Shown: positions 1 to 11,420 of the stretch, one piece after another
Layout: the number at the start of each line of letters is the position of its first letter
Position numbering within the stretch: position 1 is the stretch's first letter
Assembly (NCBI RefSeq): GCF_000330505.1
Contig: NW_004191842.1
Span: forward strand, 58,567 to 120,395
DNA from: Entamoeba invadens IP1
Lineage: Eukaryota; Evosea; Mastigamoebida; Endamoebidae
Direction: 5' to 3'
DNA: 61,829 nucleotides
Notes under the pieces: model-generated
The model's input: the letters and a program-made list of their open reading frames with translations, nothing else
The model's database searches: none
Told to the model about the DNA's origin: nothing
Translations under genes and position numbers: made by a program

Positions 1-816
1 TATCAATGATACAAAAGAGAAAACAAAAGAAGAAAGAACAGAACATTTGCAACTTCAAGATGAATTGGTTGAACATTGAAATGGTCAAATTGAGTGCATA
101 TTTAGTGTCTAACAAGACAACACTGAAATTTGATTTGGATAACAACGACCCACAGAAAGTCGACAGTGAAACACGAGATTTGATATGTATTAAAAATGTG
201 TCTAAAAGTAACTTGAAAGTTCAATTCAGTGTGTTTGAAGAATGTGACTACTTTGAAATACGATGTGCACCACCACTTATGACACTGAAGCCTGGATATG
301 CTTGCGAGTTTGAGATATTTATCAAGCCGTTGTGTTCTTGTGTCACAAAAGAAAGTGTGGCGATCACTTCATTAAATATAGCAACTAGTGTCATTGAAAA
401 CGCCAAAGTTGAAATAGAAATCGAGACGGAACAAACAACTAAATTGAATTACAGAAAAATTATCAAAGATGAGAAGCTTGGTGAAGGCAGTTTTGGAATT
501 GTCAACAAAGGAAGTTATAGAGGCGTCTGTGTCGCAATCAAAAAGATGAAATAATTGAATTTTAATGAAAGTGGACTTGCAAAGTTTGAAAGGGAAGTAT
601 CAATGCTTGACAAGTTCCGATGTGATTACATCATACACTTCTATGGCGCTGTATTTATACCAGTAAGGTGTGTATGGTCACTGAATTTGCATCATTTGGA
701 TCAATTCAAAATTTGATTAAGCACAAAAAGAGAAATGAAGTTGATATGAAGTTGGAATTAAATACTTACTTGACGCGACAAAAGATATTCAATATTTACA
801 CAAGAATGGGATTTTA
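1..816 (+). pseudogene. TMK (transmembrane kinase) fragment, truncated both sides
   Basis: Remnant of an Entamoeba transmembrane kinase, cut by the left window edge. The reading frame begins in the basic juxtamembrane stretch (QKRKQKKKEQNICNFK), runs through the cysteine-poor linker domain (YACEFEIFIKPLC) and enters the TKL kinase glycine loop (LGEGSFGIVNKG) and VAIKKMK. A TAA at 552-554 replaces the Gln that follows KKMK in the close paralogue at 51490-52379. The frame continues to FYGAVFIP, where one A is missing near 662, shifting the frame. Similarity to the kinase stops at about 816, just before the HRDIKPDN catalytic loop. No catalytic loop, DFG or C-lobe follows, so no active kinase can be made. 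Its nearest relative in the window is the broken TMK at 51183-56249. Confidence 0.85.
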
Positions 817-1113
817 ATATCTCAGTGAATATTATTATCATCTGAATATTAATTTCACTAAAATCTCAAGAAAAAATAGCCAAGTAGTTAAAATGTGTTT
901 TTTCTTTTTGTTTTTACATATTGCAAAAAAATACATCCACATTTTTTATATTTTACATATAAAACTGAAAAAACAAAGCTTTAACGTGTTTATATGTTTT
1001 TTTAACAAGTTAGATTTATTTCTTTATCCATAAAATATATTTAAAATTATAACATTTTAATAATTTAAAACTAAATATAATAGCTATTATACAGCTTTTG
1101 TCTAACCATGATA

Positions 1114-2107
1114 ACAGGGTCGGCCAAGATCCAGTTTTTAAACAACTTCGTGGCAATCTCTAATACGTGTCAGTTCATTTTAAGTTTTGGCATATTGTCA
1201 ACAAAAAACTTAAAAAGTTTTTTAGAGTTAAAATGTTTTTAAAAATTGGTAAAACTATAGTTAACGATTTAAACAAAATTTCTGTATTGTTTAAATCATC
1301 ATTACAATGTGTTATAATCCAGTTTTAAAGAACAAAAATTAAACAGTAAAAAGCATATGATATTATGGGATGCAGAGTTTTTACAATCAAATAATAATAT
1401 TCACTCATTATAATTGTAATATACACAAAAGATACTTACAACCAATAAAATTTATTAGAAATAATTTTAGTGATTTCAACATAAAAATTTTATTTTAACA
1501 ATTAATATACCTTTTCAACATACACATTTTTATTAAATGTATATATATGTGTATATTTGTCAGTTTAACAAAGGTTTTGAATAGTTCATTCGTGTCTTTT
1601 TTAAATTAAAGTATAAATTAAATAAATAAATAAAAATAATTTTATTATCTTTTGCAATTATACAAAACAAACAATGTATTTTTTGAATTGAATAAACCAT
1701 ATTACTTTCAAAACAGTTAAACTTATCTTTAGTTAATTTTCTTGATAAAAACGATAATTCAATATAGGATATAAATCAGTCAAAATAATAATTATCACCC
1801 AAATAAAAAACAAATATCGCAGCAACTTTAAATAAGTTTTATTTACACGTATTATTTACAATTGAAAGGTTTTAACGTACAATTATATTAACACAAAGAT
1901 ATATGTATATTGTTGTATTCTAAAGTAATTTGAAAATAATTTTGTGTCTAATATAAATTATCGTTTTATTTTTATTCATTTTATCATATGGTATAAATAA
2001 TTGTGTTTTGTCATTTTCATTTTGTTTTTCAAAAATGATAATGTTATTTACCATTTTAATGTTTTTTAAGTTTTTTTTCAATAACATGATCGTTTGGCCG
2101 ACCCTGT
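1114..2107. mobile_element. 994-bp hAT-like non-autonomous element
   Basis: A perfect 14-bp inverted repeat, ACAGGGTCGGCCAA at 1114-1127 and its complement ending at 2107, brackets very AT-rich DNA with no reading frame of note. The inverted similarity continues loosely inward (GATC block). Flanks CATGATA (1107-1113) and CATAATA (2108-2114) match 6 of 7 and may be a decayed target-site duplication. The CAGGGTCGGC start resembles hAT ends; that family placement is inference. It sits between the TMK scrap and the next TMK. Confidence 0.7.
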
Positions 2108-2285
2108 CATAATATCTTAGTTGTACGATTCATTTCGATATCAATTTGAGTGTTATTTCGAATCGTCAAAATAATAATATTATTAAATAATATTACAGTA
2201 AACCAGTTAAAGAATTATTCAAATTAAATTCGTTTTTTTAGTTGAAAACAAAAAAAATTACTAAATTTTTAATGATAGTTGAATT

Positions 2286-5200
2286 ATGTATATGTTTTTA
2301 TTAATCGAATTAACAAGTGGACAAGAGTGCCAATGCTACCCAGTTGGAACAAAATCAAGCGACGTGTTTTCACCTGCGGGTTGTGAAAATACAGAGACGC
2401 ACTCCTATTGTTTTGAAAATAATTTTTATTATGACACAAATTCAATTTTTAATGAAACTATAATTAAGAAAACTCTTACAATAAATTCAACTGTTGGTTT
2501 TAAAATATCAAATTATTTTCGATTAGTTGACAACGTCGTTCTCACACAAAATGGCGCATTTCATATTGTCAATGGAACGATTATTGGAGCAAACTCACAG
2601 CTTCTTGTCAACACTTTTTATTCACTTGCTGGGTATATCCAATTAGAAAATCCTCAATTAAATCGTCCACAAATAATTCTTTGGAATTCTTCATATCTTC
2701 ATTTAAACAGGAACATCACGAATAGAGTCGATTTCAAATCAAAAACCCCACTGGCAACACAAAGTGCTTTGACGCGTTTTCTCTGAATAATGGCAACGAT
2801 TTAAATATCAATAAAGTCGATAACATCTGCATTTTGTCAACAATGTTTCCTTACAAATTTGATGATGGAATTGGCTATCTTATATCAAATCAAAGACTCA
2901 TTAGATTTTGCCCGAAAGGTACTAATTTATCAAATACAGTGACGTGCACGCTGGTTAACAGATTATATACTGATTCAAACTATTCCCCAAATTATTCACC
3001 ACAAACATTTGACTATCCACACTGTCCGTGTAATAGTGATAAGACTTTAAATTGTGAATTGAAATTGTTTGGACAAATTAGTTCTTTTGAATTTAATATG
3101 AAAATATTAGACAACACCCATATATTCGTCGAAAAAAACGTCTTACTTGCTAATTTAAAAAATCCAAAAAAATTACAATTGCAGACGACGTGATTCTGAA
3201 TTTTTATGGTAGAATGACAAATTCAGTGTTAACTTACTCTTTTGGAGATATCAAATTTGATGCTGAACAAATACCTTTTACAACTCCTTGTTCAGTCAAA
3301 TTTGACACTTCAACGAACACATTTTCATGTAACAATGATATGATCTTTTCGGTCAATTTTACTAAGAAAGTTGAGAACTTTGTGATTAACAGTTCCTCAA
3401 AAATCGCTTCACTGAATTTGTTTTCAAATTCTTCGGTGTTTATATTGGGGAAAACTAAACTTAACAATATCATGCCAATGTATTTTGGGGAGTTTGATCG
3501 AAGCTATGTTATAATGATTGATGGAACATTAAACAGCAACAATTGTATACTTCTTGAAATAACAAAAGAAAAAACAACATGCAAATTGTGTAATTCTGAT
3601 TACCGACTTTACGATGGGACGTGTATTATAAAAGAAAGTAATTGTGTAAATTATAACAAGAATAGTATTTGTGTATCATGTTCTAGTGGATATGTGTTAG
3701 ACGACAATTATAATTGTATTTTATCAGAAAAGTGTGAGTATGGAACGACATCTAATTGTTACAAATGTTCGAATACATATATAAGAGAAGACAACAATTG
3801 TATTTTAAATCACAATTGTATCTATGGAGATGGGACTGTTTGTATTAAATGTGAAACTGGTGAGTCTCATAGTAAATGTGAGAATTGTGCAAATACAAAT
3901 TGTCTTAAATGTAACAGTGATGTTTGTAGACTTTGTCAGACTGGATATGTTCTGAATGATACAAAAAATTGTGTAAAAGAAAGCTTAGGATTTTCATACG
4001 GAATATCAACTGTTTATTGTAACAACAAGTTTTATATGGAAAATTTTAAATGTAGAAATTGTTTAACAAAACATGAAAATTCAATTCTTTGCAACACAAA
4101 TATTTCTTTGCGATGTGATGACAATTTTATTATCACAGAAGACGGAAATTGTATAACCAAAAATTGCAAAGTCAATGAAATAAATGAAGAAAATGGGCAA
4201 TGTACTTTACCACAAGAAAAGTGTCTTTCTATAGTTAATAACAAGTGTATAGAATGTGATAGTAATTATATATTAACAAACACTTTTACATGTGAAATAA
4301 TGAATGCAACAAATTCAATTGAAAATTGCAAACAAAATAATCAAATGGGGTGTATAGAGTGCGACTTTGGATATTACTTATCACATGGTCTTTGTTTTTC
4401 ATGTTCTGAAAATTGCACAAGTTGTATAGAAACATCGACAAAATGTCTTTCATGTGAAATTGACTATTATCAAGGTGACAATTATAAGTGTCTTCCAAAC
4501 GGTGAGTTAACAGAAAAATGTGATAAGATATCTACTGTCACAACCAGGCGTATTATTTTTTTGCCTCGTTTTTGTTTTAAAAAACAGAGGGCTGGTGTTA
4601 ATTTTTTCCCAAAAACATATTTTTAAAAGAAAAAACATTCTATAAAATAAGACTGAAACATTTTTGGGATTCGGCATTCACTCTGTAAATTTTGGTAAAC
4701 GCCTGGTTGTGTCTACTGTCATAAATGGGTGTTATCAATGCAAAAACAAGTATTATCGAGTCGGTTTGGACTGTCTTTCATGTCTTTTAAACTGTTCAAC
4801 ATGTAATACCAAAGACAAATGTTTGAGTTGCAATGACACAAATTATAAGAATAACATTGGCTTATGTCTTCCACAAAGTTCAATAACAGGATGTGCCGTC
4901 AACACAACACAATTTGGATGTTCCAAATGTCAAGATGAGTTTTTAACATCAAATTTATATGAATGTGAAAAATGCAATGAAAATTGCACGAAATGTACTT
5001 CTCAAAATCAGTGCACTTCTTGTGTTAATAACAAGATTTTATTTGAAAATGGACTTTGTTTTGATATTTCTTTTGTTAAAAAGTGCACTGAAATTTTCAA
5101 TTCAAAATGCTCCAAATGTGCATTTTGGTATTCTCCAACTAATTCTGGAACTTCATGTAACAAGAAAGTGGTGTGGTGGGTCATTTTGATAGTTATTATA

Positions 5201-6499
5201 TTAATACTTATAGTTATTAGTATAGTTGTTCTAATAATATATTTTATTGTTTCAAAAATACAACGAAAATGCCTACAAAGAGAAACAAAAAAGACAACAA
5301 CACTTTTTAAAATGAGTCGTTCGAATATCAGTTTTATTTCACTTGGCAATGGAATTGTTGTGAATAAAAAAGAAATTGATTTTGGTGATGACATTGCAGT
5401 CAATGAAAAACAGAGAGAACTTCTGTGTGTTGGGAACACCACAAAATATAACACAAAAATACAAATCACAACAAAAAGTGAAAATGTCACAAAATACAAA
5501 TTTGAAACGCAACCAAATGTCATTGTCCTTGGCAAAGACGACGCCTGTGAATTTGAAATTTTTATTGAATTGAAATGCACAACAAAGTTGAATGAACGTC
5601 TAATGTTAGTCGCAAAAATGGGTGTAACTCACAAAAACCTTATTAAGGAAGTTAAAATCAAAGCAACTTCAAAATTGTCGACTCGACTGGACCCAGACGA
5701 ACTGACTGAGGAAAAAATTCTTGGCGAAGGGTCGTTTGGTGTTGTGTATAAAGGTGTTTTTAGAGGCAATAAAGTTGCTATTAAAAAGATGAAGAACAGT
5801 GAAGATATGAATGAAGAAAATGATGAATTTACAAAGGAAGTAGCTATGTTGGATAAATTCAGAAGTGAATATATTGTTTATTTTTATGGCGCTGTGTTTA
5901 TACCAAGTAAGGTGTGTATGGTCACTGAATATGCACCATTTGGCAGTTTACAAGACTTAATGAAACACAAAACAAGTGACGAAATTGACATTAAAATACG
6001 AATTAAAATGATGACAGATGCAGCAAAGGGAATATCATATTTGCATGAAAATGGGATATTACACAGAGACATTAAACCAGACAATTTGCTTGTGTTTTTA
6101 CTTGACTTGAATGATAAAGTCAATGCTAAGTTGACTGACTTTGGAAGTGCGAGAAATGTGAATTTAATGATGACTAACATGACATTCACAAAGGGAATTG
6201 GAACTCCAGTTTACATGGCGCTTGAAGTGTTGAATAGAGAGAAATACACAAAAAGCGCAGATGTCTATTCGTTTGGAGTAACTATGTATGAAGTGTTCGG
6301 ATGGGCAGAAGCATATCCGATAAATACATTTAAATTTCCATGGAAAATAGCAGAGTATGTGACAGCAGGAAAACGCCCCGAAAAAAGAAAAAATATTCCA
6401 GATGTGTGGTTCGAATTTATTAAAATGTGTTGGAAACAAAATCCAAAGGAAAGAAATTCGATTACCAAAGTTGTTGAGTGCATTCAAAATATTGAATAA
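2286..6499 (+). pseudogene. TMK receptor kinase, broken by two frameshifts and a MITE
   Basis: Single-pass TKL receptor kinase. The N-terminus is a short hydrophobic leader (MYMFLLIELTSGQ) followed by a beta-rich, Asn-glycosylated region. From about 3580 there are CxxC/CxC repeats, then a membrane helix at about 5173-5250, the linker domain, and a complete kinase with LGEGSFG, VAIKKMK, HRDIKPDN and DFGSARN. The APE motif reads ALE at about 6220. The gene is split by a -1 shift between about 2740 and 2765, a second shift in A-rich runs at about 3160-3190, and the 173-bp insertion at 4539-4711. The two frameshifts could be decay or sequencing error in homopolymers. The C-terminal half from 4664 is an open frame of 611 codons. 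Confidence 0.85.
4539..4711. mobile_element. 173-bp MITE inserted in TMK ectodomain
   Basis: The perfect 12-bp terminal inverted repeat CACAACCAGGCG lies at 4539-4550, with its complement at 4700-4711. The 8-bp direct repeat TCTACTGT flanks it exactly (4531-4538 and 4712-4719). Removing one repeat plus the element (181 bp) joins the upstream frame 3190-4626 to the downstream frame 4664-6499 in phase, and the join reads CDKISTVINGCYQCKNKYY, a normal TMK cysteine-repeat sequence. The 8-bp duplication is typical of hAT-type transposition, but no transposase is present. This is a clean, recent insertion. Confidence 0.92.
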
Positions 6500-7530
6500 G
6501 TAAACACAACTTATATTTTTTGTTTTATTTTATGATAGATTCAGTCTTTTAACGATATCTGGTGGACAAAAAATAGCTCTAATTTTGTCTAAACAACGCA
6601 CATTAGGTAAAACATGAAAAAAACCTAAAACAATTGGGATGGATTTTTTGGACGGATTCCCGAAATATTCCAATCTTTATGGTCCAAAAGAAACTCTATA
6701 ACGTTTAAAGATAGACTGTATAAAACTTAGTGTATGACTGTTAATTGTATGAATATTTACTGGTGGTCTATACCTTCATACAAATTAAGTATTTAATTAA
6801 CACCAGAAACTTAATGGGTGCCAAGAAAATTGTCGATTAATTGATGTAAACATACTAGTTTTAAATTTTTATTTGTTTTTTTTCTTGAAAAAATAATATA
6901 AAAATTAGTTCCAAAATCATTTTATTTCTTCAAATAATTCTGGCTACTAATAAGTTTTTAGCATCCAGCCAACACTCAATATGTATATTAAAATAATTAT
7001 TATATTATTTGTTCTATTATTGACAATTGTTATTGAATAAAAATAACAAACAATTACCGGTGATGTTTAACAATATTATTTTAACATTGTAATATCAAAA
7101 TTAAACAGAACAACTCTGTGATTAATTATCAAAAAAATGACAATAAAAACGTATATTAAATATGATAAAAGTTGTTTAATTCAACTTGCAAAATATTAAT
7201 ATGTAAATGTACACAAGAATAAATAATTTATTAACACTACACTAAAGTGCAACATTTAATTTATTTATTTTGATTAAAATATAAATGTATTTGCTCTCGT
7301 TTGAATTTAACAAAACATTTAATAATTTACTTATTCTATTGACTTTATTTTAATAATATCAAAACATTATGATAATTTGTTTGTTTTAAACAATGGAATT
7401 TACTCACAAAAATTTATACATTTATAATAATAGAAATTAAAAATGTCGCAGATATAAAAAGTTCAAAAATAATTTGTTTGTATTTCCTTACTATAGCATT
7501 TAATAATTCAAATAATATTTCAGACTATTA
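6500..7530. other. Intergenic, AT-rich
   Basis: About 1 kb of AT-rich DNA between the broken TMK and the downstream secreted-protein gene. I see no coding frame, no inverted-repeat pair and no RNA gene. It presumably holds the 3' end of the TMK and the promoter of the next gene. Confidence 0.5.
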
Positions 7531-9021
7531 ATGATATATTTATTTTTCGTACATTTAATTTGTGTGCTATCAGCAGACTTTACTCTCCCAATACGAGAAT
7601 CAATTTGTATGACTGATTTTGTTGCAGTTGACATAGAATCCCTTGAAATAACACAAACAGTAACAAATGACTGTTATTCCAAAATACCAAATTTTCAATA
7701 TAAAATTTCTGCATTCGATTTAAAATCGATTTGTTATGTCAGCGACTCTCTATTCTTCATACATAAAAACGGACATAACATCACTTGTTGTGGGCAGTGG
7801 CTAACAGTGACTGGCCCAAGTCAAAGCAGTGTCACTTGTATGGTAGTGGGCTCTTTGCTATTGACCCACCAAAACCCATTTATTGGTAACATCAAAATGA
7901 ATTTTGTGGGGCTTAAACATAAATTATTTCTTGTTGGAACTGCGCGCTTAATATATGTGAAGGATTCGATGTATCAAGCCACAGTATCAATAGCTGATTA
8001 TTTGCATCAAATCACACCAAGTTTAATAGTACTTAATGTGACTCAAAATGAAGTATTTGTTCAGTTATTTAATTTGAATAGACCAGTCGAATTAATTGAA
8101 ATGAGTTATACAACTTATGTCAAAAACGAAGACGACACTTTTACTTTGAAACGTCCTCTTAATAGTTCACACATTAAGATGGTTTCCATATATTCAGAAA
8201 AAGTTAATATGCCATTGGTAATAGAAAAAGAAGGGTACATTTCTACGGCAACTACTTCTTTTCAACATTATAACATGACTAAGTGTAAATTTATTGCAGA
8301 TTCTGTAGTATATTCAAAAGGTCATTTTGTCACGAATCTACTGTTAATATGGTTCCCAATTAAAATTAACAATTTTCAAGCATATATGCTTGATATGGCC
8401 AACCCTCAAATTATTACTCAAAAAGGCGATAGAACAATACAACTGGCTTTCATTTACGGCTCATCATTTTTCATGTCACAGGATTTTAGGCAATTAAAGT
8501 GTCAATTAGAGGTAAATTTTACTATTGAAATTGTTGATGTTAAACTAATTCTAATAACAGATTTAATGAATGATCCTGTTAATAATGGAAGACATATCAT
8601 AAGAAATAACATGACATATAAGTATACACAAGACAATACCACTGTTTCACTCTTTATTGCGATGGATAAGAGTTGCAAAGAACTTTCAAATGTGGTTGAA
8701 ATTAGTTATAAAAGTGCACCTGGAGATATTCTCACACTAAAATATTCATCATTTGACTGTGTCAATGAAATACAAAGTATACATCAGTGCGATCAGCGTT
8801 CGTTTGATTGTGATAATACCGAGTGTACTGTCGACATTGATGCAGTTGATGTTGGGATAAGAAAATGGGCAAAGGGGTGTGAGCCGACGTGTGGCAGTTG
8901 TAATGATGGATTTGTATGTACTACAATGGGTAAGTGTATAGAAGAAAACAATAAAAACAAAAGAAACAAAACAGCTAGCACCTTTGTATTATGCGTTTTC
9001 ATGTTGTTATTCATTTTATAA
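7531..9021 (+). CDS. Secreted, probably GPI-anchored surface protein
   Basis: Intact 496-residue protein. The N-terminus is a clear signal peptide (IYLFFVHLICVLSA). The body is beta-rich with many Asn-X-Ser/Thr sequons. A cysteine-rich knot near residues 420-475 contains CEPTCGSCNDGFVC, resembling the EGF/CxxC units of the TMK ectodomains. The C-terminus is a basic spacer (NKNKRNK) followed by a hydrophobic tail (ASTFVLCVFMLLFIL) ending at the stop, which is the layout of a GPI-anchor signal. It would therefore sit on the cell surface without a kinase. I do not recognise a named family. An alternative is a type I protein with a very short tail. Confidence 0.75.
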   Translation: MIYLFFVHLICVLSADFTLPIRESICMTDFVAVDIESLEITQTVTNDCYSKIPNFQYKISAFDLKSICYVSDSLFFIHKNGHNITCCGQWLTVTGPSQSSVTCMVVGSLLLTHQNPFIGNIKMNFVGLKHKLFLVGTARLIYVKDSMYQATVSIADYLHQITPSLIVLNVTQNEVFVQLFNLNRPVELIEMSYTTYVKNEDDTFTLKRPLNSSHIKMVSIYSEKVNMPLVIEKEGYISTATTSFQHYNMTKCKFIADSVVYSKGHFVTNLLLIWFPIKINNFQAYMLDMANPQIITQKGDRTIQLAFIYGSSFFMSQDFRQLKCQLEVNFTIEIVDVKLILITDLMNDPVNNGRHIIRNNMTYKYTQDNTTVSLFIAMDKSCKELSNVVEISYKSAPGDILTLKYSSFDCVNEIQSIHQCDQRSFDCDNTECTVDIDAVDVGIRKWAKGCEPTCGSCNDGFVCTTMGKCIEENNKNKRNKTASTFVLCVFMLLFIL

Positions 9022-9337
9022 TTTAATAATTATTTGTTTATTAACACTTTCATAACCCAAAACTTTTGAATTGGTTTAATAATAATAATAGTTTTATTTT
9101 TTATTATTTTAAAATTTTAAAATTTTGTTATTTATAAATTTTGATTAAATATTTCACCTCCAGTAAAAGATAAAAAAATACTTGTGTTCTTTTTTATTAT
9201 TGTAATATGAAAATTGAATTGTAAAGTAATTTATTAATTAACTAAAGTGTTTTCTCTACAATTATTGGACTAATTGAATTACAACAATTTAAAAAATTGC
9301 ACGAAACATTTAAAAATTATAATTTCATATCAGGTCA
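9022..9337. other. Intergenic, AT-rich
   Basis: AT-rich 3' flank of the surface-protein gene, including a TATTTGTT stretch just after the stop that may serve in polyadenylation. Nothing else was recognised. Confidence 0.4.
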
Positions 9338-9706
9338 GTACTAAACCCCTATAGTTTTTTAAAACCCCTCAAGTCGTCAGTTGATTGGTTGAAACCACAA
9401 AAAAAATATTTTATATTTAGAAACCACATTTTCGGATAAAGAATGTAAGCCAACTCCACAAACTTGTTGTTGAAACTTGTTCTCCGATGTCACTTCTTAC
9501 GGTTTTACAGACGCGACTTGTTACGATCATGTCTTGAATATTTCTAAACAAATGTATTTTTATGGTTTTTATTTTTATATTTTGTAATTGTTTTTGTTAT
9601 ACAACACTTTTTTTGTCCAATTATATATCGTAATTGTTTGGGATAATGTCTTAATTAATTACTTTGAAGCTTGAGGGGTTTAAGACATATTGATGGGTTT
9701 TTACAA
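9338..9706. repeat. About 370-bp imperfect inverted-repeat element
   Basis: TTAAAACCCCTCAAG at about 9359-9373 is mirrored by CTTGAGGGGTTTAA at about 9669-9682. A further AAACCC/GGGTTT pair lies outward of each, giving an imperfect terminal inverted repeat of about 37 bp. There is no coding capacity. No convincing target duplication was found, so it is probably an old MITE. Confidence 0.5.
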
Positions 9707-9862
9707 TACATGTATTTATAAAGTATTTATTTATTTTACTTGATTCCAAATTTTAAAATATATTTTGTCTATATTTTCTTGTTAAATGAAAAATGTTTTT
9801 AAACGAACTTTAAATAACTTTAAAAAATTAATGATTTTTTGAACTAAAAAATAAAAGTAATA

Positions 9863-10345
9863 ATGTCTCATCTTGATGGATTTTATATCATGATAGTATG
9901 TAAGTACTTAAATACATTTTCTGATCTCGTTAACATTGAAATGGTTTGCACCAAATATCAAAACACAATTGCGAAATTTCACTTTAACCCAATTCCACTC
10001 GTTGAAAACACACTGAAATATTTCACTCATCTTGAAACATTTCATTTATATTCAAAAGACGATTATACTTTCCCCAATTTATCATTTTACGCCCGTATTA
10101 ATCATTTCTTTACTTTTAATGTTGTCACACTTACAGGTAGATACTATAATATCACTTTAAATAAAAATGCAACAGTTTTAGATGTAAAAACAGAAATAGA
10201 AATTTTAGATGGACAACCATCTCTTTCTCAAACAATGTTTTTCAAAGGGAAATATATTCAAAACGAACAAAAATTATATGAAATTGGGATATTTGATGGG
10301 TGTAAAATTTATCTTGTTTTATTATTAAAAAAGTTTGAACGATAA
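9863..10345 (+). CDS. F-box-like leader plus ubiquitin-like domain protein
   Basis: Intact 160-residue protein. Residues 1-70 (MSHLDGFYIMIVCKYLNT..., VCTKYQNTIAKFHFNPIPL) form the helical leader found at the start of the BspA-like LRR protein at 14805-16538 and, more distantly, of the gene ending at 19437. Its LDGF...DL...VCxKY pattern resembles an F-box; that is inference. Residues about 85-155 match a ubiquitin fold: VVTLTGRYYNITLN parallels ubiquitin's VKTLTGKTITLE, FKGKYIQNEQKLYEIGI parallels FAGKQLEDGRTLSDYNI, and IYLVLLL parallels LHLVLRL. There is no C-terminal Gly-Gly, so it is not a conjugated modifier but a domain within the protein. A role in ubiquitin-pathway recruitment is plausible but unproven. 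Confidence 0.8.
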   Translation: MSHLDGFYIMIVCKYLNTFSDLVNIEMVCTKYQNTIAKFHFNPIPLVENTLKYFTHLETFHLYSKDDYTFPNLSFYARINHFFTFNVVTLTGRYYNITLNKNATVLDVKTEIEILDGQPSLSQTMFFKGKYIQNEQKLYEIGIFDGCKIYLVLLLKKFER

Positions 10346-10391
10346 TTAATTTTTTGAATTGTTTTGTACGTGAATTGCTAAATAACTAAAG

Positions 10392-10487
10392 AGAAAGGAC
10401 GGACATGGCGACGAAAAAAGGAAAATTGGCCAAAGGACTTCCTTTGTGATTTAGGGACGTCCTCCTGTGTTTAAAGACGTCCTTTCT
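10392..10487. repeat. 96-bp inverted-repeat (hairpin) element
   Basis: AGAAAGGACG at 10392-10401 is the exact complement of CGTCCTTTCT at 10478-10487. GGACGTCC-like words recur inside (near 10455-10462 and 10475-10483). It is more GC-rich than its surroundings. It could be a tiny MITE or a transcript hairpin after the ubiquitin-like gene. Confidence 0.45.
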
Positions 10488-11420
10488 ATTATTTTTGTTT
10501 CTGCCGCGTTTCTAAAACTATATATAGAGTTATAATATTACCATGATTTTACTATTAAAAATATAATTATCACCAAAAATACATTTAATCACAAACAAAC
10601 ACTAAATTATAAGTAATTTTATTATAAATTAATGGTTTTAAAAATTAATTAAAATTTGACATTCACAAAAAAACGTCGAAACGTTAATATATATAATACC
10701 CGAGTTGTTATATGAACAGATATACTTGATATTAGTGGTATTTATCCACTTGTAATAACTGTTTTTTTTTGAAATGTTTACATAAAAATGAAATTAAAAA
10801 ACATAAAATATGATTTCAAAATACCCAAATCAATTTATCATGAAAAGCGACCAAATGAAAAGTTTTGTAGTGATAGAAATAATAATTACGTCAGAAAACA
10901 TAAGTACAAAAACGTAAAGAAATAATAACAAATAATAAAAATATTGATTTCATACATAAGATGTTAATTATAAAAATAATATATATAAATTAATATGTTA
11001 TTAAAATTAAATATTCATAGTTTATAAAATATTTTTTTAAATATAAAAGTTTGTAATGATAATTAAAAAAAATTGGAAAAAAATACCAAAACATATCTTA
11101 GCTAAACAAATGAAAAACATTGGTACATATGAGGAATTAAATGCTTGACAAAACTGAAATACATGGCAAATTATAAAAAATGATACTTTAATGAAGTTAT
11201 TCTATTAAATTAATAATTGTTCACACGTTTTTGACAATACAAACTTTATTCTTAATAAATAATAATTTTAACATAATAATTTATATTAATTATAAATAAA
11301 TATTGTAAAATGAACTTTAACGTGTGATCAATTATTTACCAATTGTTTTTCAAATATAAAAAATGTAAATAGATAAATAATAGTATTAAACAAAATTATA
11401 ATAATAACTATAAAAAACAA
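10488..11420. other. Intergenic, AT-rich
   Basis: Over 900 bases of extremely AT-rich DNA. No coding frame, RNA gene or inverted-repeat pair was recognised. Confidence 0.5.

Noticed and set aside
5008..5580. Long minus-strand frame of 190 codons
   Set aside because: It lies wholly opposite the TMK coding region and has no signal or motif of its own; it is a shadow of the cysteine and Lys-rich codons.
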